Positions 1 to 11,768 are shown, numbered from the stretch's first letter. The stretch is 64,000 nucleotides of DNA from Brachyhypopomus gauderio (GCF_052324685.1 NC_135228.1:7379344-7443343), one strand, 5' to 3'. Notes: generated from the sequence alone by a model not told the origin. Numbers and translations are program-made.

Positions 1-149
1 AAGTGAACCTGAGACATACAGCACTTGGGAAAAACCGTGCATGACTGTGATGTATGTGTATGTATGAGTGTGTGTGTTTATATAAGTGCAACAGAGGATA
101 AATGCACGGAATGCACTAAATAGCGAGGGTAGAAAGCTGCGACAACTTT

Positions 150-500
150 CCCCTAGAGGCCAGAGGCAGGCAGAGAAAAACCAGAACATCCCGCCTGCCT
201 GCGGCCCCTCCAGGAGCAGTGGAGTCCCAGGACCGCACTTCCCAGTGACCTCCACATGCCCGCCCCAGCGGCAGGGAGAGGGAGACCCCGGACAGCACCC
301 CCCCAACCACAAAGCAAAGTCCCAGGGAAACAGAGTCGGCCCCAGGATGGTCTCCCACCCCATCACGGGCCAGCAGCAAGGCCCCAGCGCCCCATATGCC
401 TGAGAGCCACCCATCACCCAGCAGGGAGCATGAAACGGGTGAGGAAATACCTTCCCAACCCTCCACCCCAATGCAGTGTTGTGTGCAAGTGTTGGTGTTA
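150..500. repeat. GC-rich dispersed fish repeat (tentative)
   Basis: A proline/glycine-codon-biased GC-rich stretch that is open in several frames on both strands, ending near a CAGTGTTGTGTGCAAGTGTT motif. The wording resembles a dispersed GC-rich block I have seen near many fish loci. No domain, splice pattern or codon bias supports a protein. I treat the overlapping ORFs as composition artefacts. Confidence 0.3.
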
Positions 501-1149
501 GGACTGGGGGATAAAAAGATAACGATATGTATTGCGATAGACACGTAATCGATATCAATAGAGAATGCGCTCAATATAATGTTCGATTTTTTTTTTTTCA
601 TTGGCAAATGAACCAGAGCAAAGATTCCGCTTTAACACTAGATGCGCCACGCCTCATTTACATACTTATACCTAGAAGCGTGGAGGGCCGGTCATCTGAC
701 CGCTTTCACCACCTCCTACTAGCGCCTGTTGTTTTAAAGCGCGCCGCTGAGTCTTTACACAGGGAAGCTGGTACTGACACATAATTAACACTAGATGGCG
801 CTTTGCACAAAAGGAAGAATGAGCTGCCCAAACAAAATATTGGTAATGGTGACATTTGCATGTAACGTCAATATGTTACCAAATTAACATGACTAAATAA
901 CCTTTTAGAATCAGTGCCTTGTGACCTTGTTCTCAGTAGCTTCCTCATTTCCAGTTTTGTTTAGTTTCATATTGCATTTCCTGGTTTGTGCGAAAACGTA
1001 AATGCAAAATATAGTTTCAGTTTTGTTTCTTGGTTAGTGTAATAGGTTGCTTATTTGTCTGTGTGCGCCATTATCAATTGAATCTGTTGCATTATGCTAA
1101 GGATGCATGTTTTTTTTAGGTTATGCCTGGTAAATCGTTAGTTATTTTT

Positions 1150-1398
1150 TCAGCCCGCAACACCTTGGTGACATCTCACGTCTGATTGTATTAATCGTAC
1201 CAACAATAGTAGTTTTGTTCGCTTTGTGAAGAAATTGTCAGTCGTTACATGTCTTCCTTTACCCGTAAAAGGCGCCATCAAACGCAACACAATATTTTCA
1301 GACAACCGTTGACCAGCCGACCTGCTTTTTTGCCATGTATTGAGTGAAACGACAGCGAGCTTTTTCTGTGTCAGCATATACAGTAGGCTACCTGCCAT
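1150..1398 (-). pseudogene. piggyBac (DDE_Tnp_1_7) transposase fragment
   Basis: The 82-residue reading contains ENIVLRLMAPFTGKGRHVTT followed by DNFF. This matches the piggyBac/PGBD core around the second catalytic aspartate (typically VVLRLMEPF..GKGRNVTTDNFFTS). After DNFFT the match collapses (KRTKLLLLV), so only about 35 residues are recognisable and no other catalytic Asp is present. The piece is far shorter than a 550-600 residue transposase and has no start, terminal repeat or partner ORF. It is a dead scrap. Confidence 0.7.
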
Positions 1399-1420
1399 TC
1401 TTATAATGCACTATGCAACC

Positions 1421-1546
1421 GTTCAAATGCCCAAACCGAGGAGTCACGCAAACTGTTTTGCTGTTCAAATGTCCAAACCGAGTTTTCAAGCAAACTGCGT
1501 TGCTGTTCGATCGCCCAAGCAGTTTTCACTCAAACTGTGTAGCCTC
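1421..1546 (+). repeat. Three-copy 42-bp tandem repeat
   Basis: Units start at 1421, 1463 and 1505 (GTTCAAATGCCCAAACC, GTTCAAATGTCCAAACC, GTTCGATCGCCCAAGC), each ending in a CAAACTGNGTTGCT-like segment. The period is exactly 42 bp, i.e. 14 codons. It lies just outside the piggyBac scrap and could be transposon subterminal repeats. Confidence 0.85.
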
Positions 1547-1924
1547 CCCGACTAATTTATATTGTGAATAAAGTGGTCATAACAGTACTGCCCATGCTAT
1601 CATCTCAGTTTTACATCGCTCGCAAAAGGTATGCATTTATATATGTAACTTGCATTGTAATTAATTCATTTGTAATGCCAGTGTGTCAAAAACGCATAAA
1701 AGCTGCCATACACAATGTATGCATTTACATAATAAGTCTAAGCCAACAGATAGCGCTGGCAAAGGGTGATTATACCCATGAGATATTTCCTTTGAGATAT
1801 GGACTTGATAAGTAGGTTACCATTCGCAAAATTCCTACAAACTAAAGCATTTATTAGGCAATGCAAGACTCACTCAGTTTGCAAACCGTTGATGTAAACT
1901 TGTATATAGTATATATCCCCCATA

Positions 1925-2116
1925 CTCAAATAGCGGCCCACGGGCCACATCCGGCCCGCGGGCTTTCTATTTCTGGCCCATGAGCTGTTTTGAAAAGTGT
2001 TTTTTTTTTTTTTTTTAGGAATCTTTTTTTTTTCAATCGCTCTATCTGCTCTTATTTTGAAATCACGCACCGCGATCTCAAGACGATGCCGGGGATGCCT
2101 GGGACATTCGCTACCA

Positions 2117-2153
<37 letters not shown>

Positions 2154-2190
2154 CCCGAAAGTTAGTGAAACTTGGAAAGTGAAACACTTT
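1925..2190. repeat. GGCCCGCGG-type MITE fragment with C33 homopolymer
   Basis: It contains CGGCCCACGGGCC and GGCCCGCGGGC at 1934-1963, T-runs near 2000-2035, then ATTCGCTACCAT followed by 33 consecutive C at 2118-2150. The ends and target duplication could not be resolved. The ORFs here are glycine/proline homopolymer artefacts. Confidence 0.45.
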
Positions 2191-2659
2191 CGTTCAACTG
2201 ACAAATTCCGTTTTTTTCTTTACACATAATCAGTTTGAACTTTGTGATTAATTTTGTTTTGAAAACTATTGATCTTTTTTTATTTATACTAAATATTAAA
2301 TGACATACGAATCTTTGCGACACCCACTGGCAGAAAAGAGAATTACTGTGTTGGCTATCAGGTTTGCTTTTTATCTTACAGATGTAAAGTCTACCTCAGT
2401 TTTGCTTTAATGTGTCCTATGTTTACAAAACACTGCACATAATTGAAACATGTTATTCACCAGAGGGTAATTCAGCATGTGAGCTTTTTTGCATGAAACT
2501 TGTTTAAATAATGTTGAAATAAAATGTTTAAATGTAGCATATTTTTCTCCTAGTCCTTATTTTAAATATGTCAAAAAAAATTTAATAATTATTGATATGG
2601 ACAGATATGAAATGCTTATATCGTGATGCAGTTTTTAGCCATATCGCCCAGCCTTAATT

Positions 2660-3145
2660 GGTGTATGTTAATGTAGGGTAGTGTGTGATACTATGGTGCA
2701 GTGTGCTGAGTACAATTCAAACCAACGATTTCCTGTTCAGCATAGAAATTTACCTTCATGATATAAAGTAGCATAGATTCACAGGTTGGAACTGAATGTC
2801 ACCATAAACTGTGAATGAATTTGATTTAAAAGGCTTCGCCGAGTGTTGCATCCCAGCCACGTAGAGATTGATAAGGTCTGTGTCATAGTGTTTAAAATGA
2901 GGAGGAATTTTTATTGTAGGCCCCTACATACGTGTCATTATAATAACGGTTTAGGAAATGGTCCAAGGAACTGGAGTCTCCAATGTGTCCTTACTGTGAA
3001 ACATACTATGAAACATTCGATTATGGTTCTGTAAGGGTATATATTACTCGACTGGCTGATGAGGCAGTCTCCTAACAGAATGTCCACTTGTGAAAAAAGG
3101 GAGGCAATAGGGTAGGGTAGTGATCCTTCTTGCTGTTGATTCTAG
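2660..3145. other. No gene seen
   Basis: AT-rich single-copy-looking DNA. No ORF with domain features, RNA gene or repeat boundary was recognised. Confidence 0.5.
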
Positions 3146-3153
3146 GATATGAT

Positions 3154-3331
3154 CAGAGGTGTCAATTCCAGGTTCAGAAAGTAAAAGTCCTCACCAGGAT
3201 TTTGCTCAGGCTTCCTGGATTGTGTTGATTCCACTAATTTTACCTGGATTGCACTAATTAGAAAATCTAGCAAGCTTGAGCAAAATCCTGGTGAGGACTT
3301 TTACTTTCTGAACCTGGAATTGACACCTCTG
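3154..3331. mobile_element. hAT-type hairpin MITE with 8-bp target duplication
   Basis: A 178-bp near-palindrome. The left arm starts CAGAGGTGTCAATTCC and the right arm ends with its exact reverse complement. The arms pair over about 55-60 bp (3154-3213 with 3272-3331), leaving a short loop. It is flanked by a perfect 8-bp direct repeat, GATATGAT (3146-3153 and 3332-3339). CAGNGG ends with an 8-bp duplication are the hAT hallmark. No coding capacity. Confidence 0.88.
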
Positions 3332-3568
3332 GATATGATGTTGGTGACCACATCGCCCACTGACCCTTTCACAGCGTTTTTAAAATGAGGCTTTGCTATA
3401 GAGAATCCTCTTTTGATAACAGGGATCACCATCATAAAAGGAGGTTCCGTGGAACCCTAGAAGACCATTTCACTTTGAAATGTTGTGGAGTTAAGATGAA
3501 CAGACTAGACTAATGTTGGAATGCTAATCTTACTGAACAGTTATAGAGAAAAAACTCTATAGAAACAG

Positions 3569-3610
3569 GAATTTCCCTCTGGGATCAATAAAGTATCTAT
3601 CTCTATCTAA
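3569..3610 (+). repeat. LINE/SINE 3' tail signature
   Basis: It carries the widespread fish retroposon 3' end GGGATCAATAAAGTATCTAT followed by a short (TCTA)n tail. The body upstream is too degraded to assign. Confidence 0.5.
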
Positions 3611-4329
3611 TTCCAGATTGGCACACTGAGAGACAGCATATAAATGCATGCAAAGTTTAATTTGAGGTGAATGGAATGCCCATCTGTGACCCTTCAAAGT
3701 CACTTCTTATTTTATATCAGATGTGGTGGCTTGCTACAGAACAAGGTGCTGGCAAATTTTTAAATAACAAAACAAAAAGCCAAACCATATGCTGAAGTTA
3801 TTTATCAAAGAGAAATGTACAAGCAGTAAATAGATCATATCTTAAGCTCACATAACATTGATAAAATGTTTCATCATACCTTACACAATACTAGAACATT
3901 GTTATACTACACTGCTTATATCATCAGTAGGGCACAGGAGAATGGGCACCTGAATGGTTAAAGAATGGTACTCCTCTACCATCCTACTGTGGCCTTTGTG
4001 TACAGTACCCCTTATAACCAGGGTTAAGGTCACACTGAGATATTAGTATCTAAATCAGTATTGACCCAAATCTCAGTCCCTGTCCATTTCAGTATCTGCA
4101 TGTTTGGGTGTTTGAAAGCTAGCCCAGCTCACCGAAGACTTCACTGGGCAGGTGTGTACATCTTTACACAACTGACAAGTTGAGTCAGGATATAGATAAA
4201 AAATGGGGATCGGGAGTTCATTTTCTTAAAGTTCCTTATGTGAGAGATCATCAACACAACTGAGCAGCAGCAAAAGGAAAAACACAGATCTGTAAGGTGC
4301 ATGATTGAGCCTAAATGGGTCTAAATGCG
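3611..4329. other. No gene seen; 3' flank of the minus-strand protease homologue
   Basis: No recognisable coding or repeat signal. On the minus strand this would contain the 3' UTR and polyadenylation region of the gene ending at 4330; no single polyadenylation site stands out. Confidence 0.45.
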
Positions 4330-6359
4330 TTATGGCCCGTTAATAGCGTCATTAATCCACTGTCTGATGGAGGCAGAACAGACATCCAGGAACTTTGAGC
4401 CAAATACTTTCACTCCATAAACAAAATCAGATCCGCCTTCTCTCCTCAGAAGGGGCCCACCAATATCCTCCTTCATGTAGAAAGAGAGGGAAGAGAGAGA
4501 GAGAGAGAGAGGTGGTAAGGTACATAAAAAGTATTATTAATATGATTAGTACATAGCACTAATCTAAATTTGTGTTTCTTCTGCTCAAACATATACAGTG
4601 TTATTGACCAGATCTATTTGGATTAGAGTAAAGACAAGATTAAATTAGGTGGATTATCCAGACCTGTAACTGTACAGCTGTTGACTTCATGTTTTATAGA
4701 AATGTTTATTACCTCATCACCCAGCAGACCAAAAGTCCAGCAGCTATAGCAGGATAGAGGAGGCTACAGCAGGATAATTTCCTAGGACCACTGTGTCAAC
4801 AGGAGAAAAGTCTTGGTGGCCATGTCTTACCGGACAGGAGAGGAAAGGACTGACACTACCAATGGCTATGGCACAAATGAACATTCCAGAACGTTCTTCC
4901 CTTTTGTCATAGCAAGCAGTGACTTTTCGGTCCACGCAATGTAGACGCACCCCGTCTAGAAAGGAGAGGGGGAAAAAAAGAGAGTTGATTACTACGAGTT
5001 GTACTGTGTCTCTTGTTGCAGGTCAATGACAGCCTCTCACAGAGTGCCAGGAGCATGGATCCGACGTCCGGACGTCTGCAGGGTGGTGGTGGAAGTCGGG
5101 CAGGGGTGATGTTACTCATAGGCTCTGGAAGCTTAAGAAGCATAAGATCCAACTCATCTGAACTGTTGCTGAACTTCATGATGTTGTCGTGAGGAATGAT
5201 TTGAACTTTGTCACACGATCCCCGAGAACAGGATCCAAATTTCACTTCTAAAGGTATTCTAGAGAGAGATGAAGTAAAATTTTATATATAATTTTTTCTA
5301 TAAATGCAATTCTGTATAATACATAACCAAATACTAGGAGAAAGCAAAAACCATTTAATTTGGTATTTTGAATTATTTCTACATAAAATGTGAACCAGTC
5401 ATGTTCTACATTACTCTTAGGAAGTATATAAAGTATTATGGAGTTACACACCATTCACTACTAGGTCTCCTCTAGGCCTCTTTAAAGTACCCATAACCTC
5501 TCCAGACACAAAAAAAGGGACAAAAGACTTGGGCAGTCTTAGGAGCTCTGTAACGAACCCACGCAACCTAAACTTGGACTTAAACATTCAGGACTTAAAC
5601 GGGTGACTTGCTGCTGTCCTTGACCAAGGTTTATGAGAGAAAGGACACACAAGTTCTATATGAAATCCTGTCTTGTCTGGGCAACATTTGAAAAGTTAAT
5701 ACAAGGTATTAGCATATAGTGCCAGTATTCTGTGGTTGGTTTTTCCTACCTCATCAAAATGTCACAGATTAGAGAACGGTATAGATGTAGTATGAAGGAT
5801 GGTAGGAGTATTTAGCTCTATGGAATATACCACTAAGACAGTAGCACACACTTTGCCATGTATGGTGCGTTGGGTGCTTTAGGAACACACCAAAACACAA
5901 AAGTCTCTGTTGACTTCCGATAATACATGTGAAAAAACAGTGTCATATTACAAATCAACCAAACCTACTTCTACCAAAAACTGTATACCCCACAGAAACA
6001 AACTCCCCCATAATGTATTGCACAACGCCCTCATTGTATATTTGCCTTGATCCATGATCAAGGATGTGAGTGTTACAACTGCACACTGACTGATTCATTG
6101 AGCACTACACACATACCGGACCACTGAGATCTAGACCTGTACGCAGCTTATGACCTACAGTACCTGGATGCAGGTTCAAAGTAACAGTTGGCATGTGTCA
6201 GAACCCATTGTTCATGTATCAGTGTTCCACTGCAGGTGTGGTCGGTCTCCACGAATGTGGGCGCATCCTCCATCCAACGGTGGATCACAAGTGCTCGGTA
6301 GGGGTAGTTGAGGCTCTTGCACTGCCGACCCATAGGCTTGCACACATAGGAAGCAGCTC
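4330..6359 (-). CDS. Catalytically dead trypsin-fold serine protease homologue, four exons, 5' incomplete
   Basis: Exons read on the minus strand: 6359-6164, 5258-5041, 4955-4831, 4470-4330 (stop TAA 4332-4330). All three introns have GT-AG ends and phases 2, 1 and 0 that join without a stop. The domain order fits the chymotrypsin S1 fold: CSGTLIHEQWVLTHANC (His loop), DLMLLKL (Asp loop, Asp codon 5149-5147), CVDRKVTACY, then CPEDIGGPLL (Ser loop) and a C-terminal QWINDAI helix. Against consensus TAAHC and GDSGGP, the catalytic His57 is Asn (codon 6189-6187) and Ser195 is Ile (4464-4462); Asp102 is kept. The IVGG activation N-terminus aligns to KPMG, so zymogen activation is also lost. Open frames and intact splicing argue for a functional pseudoenzyme, not a pseudogene. 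The first exon (signal peptide) was not found; a LINE sits just upstream. The family member is not identified. Confidence 0.82.
4496..4512. repeat. (GA)n within the last intron of the protease homologue
   Basis: A short GA run. On the gene's own (minus) strand it reads as a CT-rich tract about 25 bp before the last acceptor and forms part of its polypyrimidine tract. Confidence 0.7.
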
Positions 6360-6489
6360 CTGGTAAAATGTTCATGCACAGTGCATTGATTCCCAAACAT
6401 ATGTTGCCCAATCCTGCTCTTCGAAGCTGCATTCAGTTTAATTTTTGTTTGGAATACTTTGTGTTTTATCACTTAATAACACTTACTAA

Positions 6490-6493
6490 CATT

Positions 6494-6526
<33 letters not shown>

Positions 6527-7620
6527 CTTTATTTATATAGCACCTTTCATACATACATGCAACTCAAAGTGCTTTACAGTATAAATAAAAGAAACATAAG
6601 AAGACAAAAAGAAAATGTTAAAGAAATTAAAGTAAAATAACATAAAATGTAAAAAAGTAAAGTAAACAATATAATAAAAAAGTAAAGTAAATAAAACTAA
6701 TTAAGATAAGTAAATATAAGAAGATAAAAATAAAATATTAAAATTAAAGATAAAAAGAAATAATTAAATAAAGTGACAAATTATAAAATAATAGACTAGA
6801 ATTTCTTAACTAAAAGCAGATCTAAACAGGAAAGTTTTGAGACTGTTCTTGAAACTATTCAGGGATGAAATGCATCTGAGCTCTTCAGGAAGAGAATTCC
6901 AGAGCTTTGGGCCATAGTGGCTAAAAGCACCCTCGCCAATCTTTAATCGGCATCTAGGAATCACCAGTAGATTACTGTTTGAAGACCTCAGAGACCTGAC
7001 TGGAACATATCTAACCATCATTTCACTGAGGTAAAGAGACCATGAAGACATTTAAAAACCATGACTAGAACCTTAAAATCTATCCTAAAGCTGACAGGTA
7101 ACCAGTGCAGTGAGTGGAGTGCAGGTGTAATATGATCTCACTTTCTCCTGCGGGTCAGAACCCTTGCAGCCGCGTTCTGAACTCGCTGTAGGTGCGAAAT
7201 AGAGCTCTTTGGAAGAGCAGATAGAACAGCGTTACAATAATCTAGCCTTGATGTGATAAATGCATGGACAAGTTTTTCACTGTCAGCAGGAGTGAGCATA
7301 TCCCGGACCTTAGCAATGTTTCGAAGGTGAAAATAAGCTGTCTTGCATGTAGTCATGATGTGTGATTTGAAGCTGAGCTCATTATCAAAGGTGACGCCCA
7401 GGTTCTTAACACATTGTCTGGCATTCAGATTCATTTTATTTAAATAGGTCTGGACATCATTCCTTTGTGAATCACTGCCAAGAACAAGAACCTCTGTCTT
7501 CTGTTTATTTAATTGCAGAAAATTGTCAGACATCCATGTCTGTATATCATCTATGCAGTCAAACAGTGAGCAAATTGATTTTAGGGCTTTAGGTTCTAGA
7601 GAAATGTAAAGTTGAGGTTC
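6490..7620 (-). mobile_element. L2/CR1-type LINE, 5'-truncated, C-terminal ORF2 plus 3' tail
   Basis: The minus-strand reading has two blocks of one LINE ORF2. One is at 7533-7138 (KTEVLVLG, NLGVTFDNELSFKSHI, EKLVHAFITSRLDYCNA, LQRVQNAAARVLT). The other is at 7051-6806 (VPVRSLRSSNSNLLVIPR, FSHYGPKLWNSLPEELR). These are typical of the reverse-transcriptase thumb and C-terminus of fish L2-like elements. The 3' end (low coordinates) carries the CTTTATTTATATAGCACCTTTC signature read in antisense, then a (TAA)n repeat at 6494-6525. It is broken by frameshifts and lacks the endonuclease and RT core. It inserted just upstream of the protease homologue. Confidence 0.8.
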
Positions 7621-8139
7621 ATTTAAAGTTCATTAAAAGGTTCATTTAAAGTTCATTAAAACATAATCATGAAGAAAGAAAGAAAAATGAAAATATATTT
7701 ATTGGTGAAAGTCCTGGGTTCTGAAATCAGCCAAAAAGAAAGTTTCTATGAGGTGGCAGAGGCTACATGAGGCAGATCTTCAAGGGGTTTGGAGATGGAA
7801 GGTGTGTGATTGATGTTGGCTTGTAGCAAGTGATTCATAATGATTTCATATATAATCTTTTTCTTTCTTTGTCCTATTTTCTGAAGCCATATGCCAAGAA
7901 ATCTGGCACACTTAAGCTTTGGAGTTTAATATTTCAAAGTTTATAATGTGAAAAATGTGTTGCCTTTGATTAAACCTGAATCAAAGTGACAACACTGATT
8001 TATGAAAAAGTCTGACTGCATCCATCATTGTCTCCTATAGACTGCAAGTAGGAAAAATAATAGAAACATAATAGGATATTTAAGTTCTTAGCCAAACACC
8101 GACATGGCCATGCAGAGAATATGAGAAACTCACCATATA
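7617..8139. other. No gene seen; short GTTCATTTAAAGTTCATT duplication
   Basis: Near 7617-7660 a 23-bp segment containing GTTCATTTAAAGTTCATT is duplicated in tandem. The rest shows no coding or repeat signature. A signal-peptide exon for the protease homologue could lie here, but I could not identify one. Confidence 0.4.
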
Positions 8140-8660
8140 GACGGGTGTCAAAAGTATTCACATTCATTACTTGGGTGGAACTTAAAGTATTGATTCAATC
8201 TTTTTACTCAAGTAAAAGTACTGGTTTCAAAACTACTTAAAGTATAAAAGTAAATATAGGGCACTACTCCACCTCCCCCAAAAAACATTTTTCTAAAAGC
8301 CATAATGCAATAGGGATGCAATAGGTGAACTGTTTCAGCCGCATATTAAAACAAATTAAACATTAAAACAAATGCATTTTATTAAAATGCAAATTTATGA
8401 AAATCATATTGTCACGCGAGGAAGGATCAATCAGGGAGTGGTACAGCACACAAAACATTTATTACCATGACGAAAAATATACAGATGACAAGACAAAAAA
8501 CCTACAAGAGAGTGCTTTTGATATAGGCCTACAGGTGATTAGCTGGTGCTTAGGTGCGACATTTCGATCAAGTTCTCAAGTCTCTGCCATGAATAGCTCA
8601 CCAAGCTACTTATGTCATTGCTGGAGTGTGAATTGACATGTGCGATGGATGTGCAGTAGG

Positions 8661-11600
8661 ACCTAGCCACTAGGGTGCACACACCAGTGTATTTTAGTGC
8701 CGGTCCCAAGCCTGGATAAATAGGGAGGGTTGCGTCAGGAAGGCATCCGGGCATCCGGTGTAAAAACTGCCAAATCAAATGATGCAGATCAAAAATAGAA
8801 ATTCCAGACCGGATCGGTCGAGGCCCGGGTTAACAACGACCGCCACTGGTGCTGTTGTCCAACAGGGCATTAGTGGAAATTAGACTACTGTTGGGACAAG
8901 GAGGAGGAGGAGGAGGAGGAGGGGGGGGGATAGTTCTGAAACTGAAGGAGAGGAGGCAGAGCAGGAGGGTGTAGGTTAGAGTTGGTACGTTGAATGTGGG
9001 CTCTATGACAGGTAAAGGGAGAGAGCTAGCTGATGCGATGGAGAGGGGGAAGATAGATATACTGTGTATACAGGAGACCAAGTGGAAGGGGAGCAAGACC
9101 AGGAGCATTGGTGGTGGCTTCAAACTCTTCTATCATGGTGTTGACAGGAAGAGAAATGGAGTAGGGGTAATCCTGAAGGATGAGTTTAGTAAGAGTGTAG
9201 TGGAGGTAAAGAGTAAGTGACAGGGTGATCTGTGTAAAGTTAGAGATTGATGGGGTGATGATGAATGTCATCAGTGTTTATGCTCCTCAGGTAGGTTGTG
9301 ATGTGGAAGAGAAAGAAAAATTCTGGAGAGAGTTAGATGAAGTTGTTTTGCAGGCTCCTAAAGAAGAGTGAGTGGTTATTGGAGCAGATTTAAATGGACA
9401 TGTTGGTGGAGGGAACAGTGGTGTTGAGGAGGTGTTGGGTAGATATGGTGTTAAAGAAAGGAATACGGAAGGACAAATGGTGGTAGATTTTGCTATAAGG
9501 ATAAAGATGGCTGTAGTAAACACTTACTGGTAACGTATAAGAGTGGGGGAAGATGCACACAGGTAGACTATATCCTCTGTAGGAGACGAAACCTGAAAGA
9601 GGTTAGTGATTGCAAGGTGTTACCAGGGGAGAGTGTAGCTAAACAGCATAGGATGGTGATATGTAGGATGGTTTTGGAGGTGAAGAAGAGGAAGAGAGTG
9701 AGAGTGGAACCTAAGATCAGGTGGTGGAAGTTAAAGGACGAGGACTGTGGTGTAAAATTCAGGGATGAGGTATGGCAGGTACTGTGTAATGGTGGTGGTG
9801 TTCTGGATACCTGGGATGAGACTTCAAATGTAGTGAGGGATGTGGCTATAGGAAGGTACTTGGTGTGACCGCAGGACAGAGGAAAATAGAAAAGGAGTCA
9901 TGGTGGTGGAATGAGGAAGTTCAGGAAAGTTTGAGAGGAAAGCGGTTGGCTAAAAAGAATTGGGATTTCAAGCGAGATGAAGAAAGTAGACAGAGGTACA
10001 AGGAGATGTGTCGTAAGGCAAAGAGAGCAGTGGCAGAAGCTAAAGAGAAGGCATATAGCAAGCTGTATGAGAAGTTGGACACTAAGGAAGGGGAAAAAGG
10101 ATCTGTACAGATTGGCCAGCCATAGAAACTGTGATGGGCAGGATGTGCAGCAGGTTAGGATGATAAAGGATAAAGGTGGAAATGTGTTGTCTGGTGAGGA
10201 GAGTGTCTTGGGAAGGTGGAAGGAGTATTTTGAGGAACTGATGAATCAAGAGAATGAAAGGGAAAGAAGGTTAGAAGAGGTAGAAGTTGTGAATCAGGAA
10301 GTGCCCCAGGTGAGCAAGGAGGAAGTAAGGGCTGCAATTTGGAGAATGAAGTTTGGTAAAGCAGTTGGACCGGAAGATATTCCAGTGGAGGCATGGAAAT
10401 GTTTGGGAGAGACAGCAGTGGAGTTTTTGACTGGGTTATTTAACAGAACCTTGGAAGGTCAGAAGATGCCTGAGGAGTGGAGACAAAGCATAATGGTACT
10501 GATTCTCAAGAATAAGGGCAATGTTGAGAGCTGTAGTAATTACAGGGGAATAAAGTTGATCAGTCTCAGCCTAACTATCTGGGAAAGAGTAATGGAAGCT
10601 AGGCTTAGAGGAGAGGTAGAGATCTGTGAGCAGCAGTATGGATTCATGCCAGCTAAGTGCACCACAGATGCTGTTTGCTTTGACAATGTTAATGGAGAAG
10701 TATAGAGAAGGACAGAAGGAGTTACATTGTATGTTTGTTGACTTGGAGAAAGCTTATGATAGTGTACCGAGACAGGAGCTGTGGTATTGTATGAGGAAGT
10801 CAGGAGTAGCAGAAAAGTATGTGAGGGTAGTGCAGGATATGTATGAGAACAGTGTGACAGCAGTGAGATGTGCAGTAGGAATGACAGGTGGGTTTAAAGT
10901 GGGGGTAGGACTACATCAGGGATCAGCCCTGAGTCCCTTCCTGTTCGCAATTGTCATGGACAGACGAGGTTAGGCAGGAGTCCCCTTGGACTATGATGTT
11001 TGCTGAGGACATTGTGACCTGTAGTGAGAGTAGGGAGCAGGTGGAGGTGAGCTTGGAAAGATGGAGATATGCTTTGGAGAGCAGGGGAATGAAAGTGAGC
11101 AGGAGTAAAACAGAGTACATGTGTGTGAATGAGAGGGCAGGTACAGGTACAGTTACAAGGAGTTGATTTGGTGAAGGTTGATGAGTTTACCTACTTGGGG
11201 TCGAGGGTACAGAGTAATGGATGAAGTGAAAGAGGGGTAAAGAAGAGAGTACAGGCAGGGAGGTGTGGATGGCATAAAGTGTCTGGGGTGATCTGTGATA
11301 GAAGGGTGTTGGCTAGAATGAAAGAAAAATCTAGGACAGTAGTGAGACCTGCTATGTTGTATGGACTGGAGACAGTGGCAATGACAAAGAGACAGGTGAG
11401 GGAGATGGAGGTCTCTGAGATGAAGATGTTGAGATTCTCATTTGGAGTGATGAGGAAGGAAAGCATCAGAAATGAGTTTATTAGAGGATCAGCACATGTA
11501 GCATGTTTTGGAGATAAAGTTAGAGAATCGAGATTGAGATGGTTTGGACATGTACAGAGGAGGGAGGAGAGGTATATTGGTAGGAGGGTCTTGAGGGTGG

Positions 11601-11768
11601 AACTTCCAGACAAGAGGAGGAGAGGTAGACCTAAGAGGAGGTTTATGGATGCAGTGGTAGAGGATATGAGAGTGGCTGGTGTGTCAGTGGAGGACACTCA
11701 GGACAGGGCCAGATGGAGGAGTTTGATCCGCTGTGGCGACCCCTAAACAGGAATTGCCGAAAGAAGAT
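8661..11768 (+). mobile_element. Full-length RTE-clade LINE with 17-bp target duplication
   Basis: The element is flanked by a perfect 17-bp direct repeat, GATGGATGTGCAGTAGG (8644-8660 and 11769-11785). The 5' part has the typical non-coding leader (CCGGATCGGTCGAGGCCCGG near 8810), then endonuclease and reverse-transcriptase reading frames. The 3' end is GGCGACCCCTAAACAGG followed by a GAAAGAAGATGA tail, the simple A/G-rich terminus characteristic of this fish family. At 3.1 kb it is about the full expected length. It is disabled by frameshifts. Confidence 0.88.
8985..11746 (+). pseudogene. RTE ORF2: apurinic endonuclease plus reverse transcriptase, frameshifted
   Basis: The frames show an APE-type endonuclease N-terminus (MNVGSMTGKGRELADAM, DILCIQETKWKGSKT at 8990-9220). 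An RT region follows from about 9980: SNYRGIKLISL, FVDLEKAYDSVPR near 10734-10772, and GLHQGSALSPFLFAIVMD near 10909-10962. Next come the catalytic box as MMFAEDIVTCSES and a C-terminal RLRWFGHVQRREERYIGRR. The usual ADD catalytic pair reads AED, so one essential aspartate is changed to Glu. At least five frame changes split the ORF, so it cannot encode an active protein. Confidence 0.85.

Larger units (their letters stand above)
501..2653. mobile_element. Composite degraded DNA transposon bounded by CTGGGNGATA-type ends
   Basis: The left edge (501-513, GGACTGGGGGATA) and the right edge (2642-2653, read on the minus strand as GGCTGGGCGATA) look like imperfect terminal inverted repeats, each followed inward by A-rich and ATCGATAT-like sequence. 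The right edge is followed by TTAA and the left is preceded by TTAG, which would suit a TTAA-targeting piggyBac-type element. A piggyBac transposase scrap lies inside. The interior also holds a C33 run and GGCCCGCGG sequence typical of another MITE, so the unit is composite. The boundaries are inference. Confidence 0.35.

Noticed and set aside
86..607. Overlapping Pro-rich and hydrophobic ORFs on both strands
   Set aside because: GC-rich low-complexity DNA is open in several frames; no domain, splice site or codon bias favours one.
2118..2150. Gly/Pro homopolymer ORFs at the C33 run
   Set aside because: Produced by a homopolymer, not by coding sequence; the same applies near 12930 and 13789.
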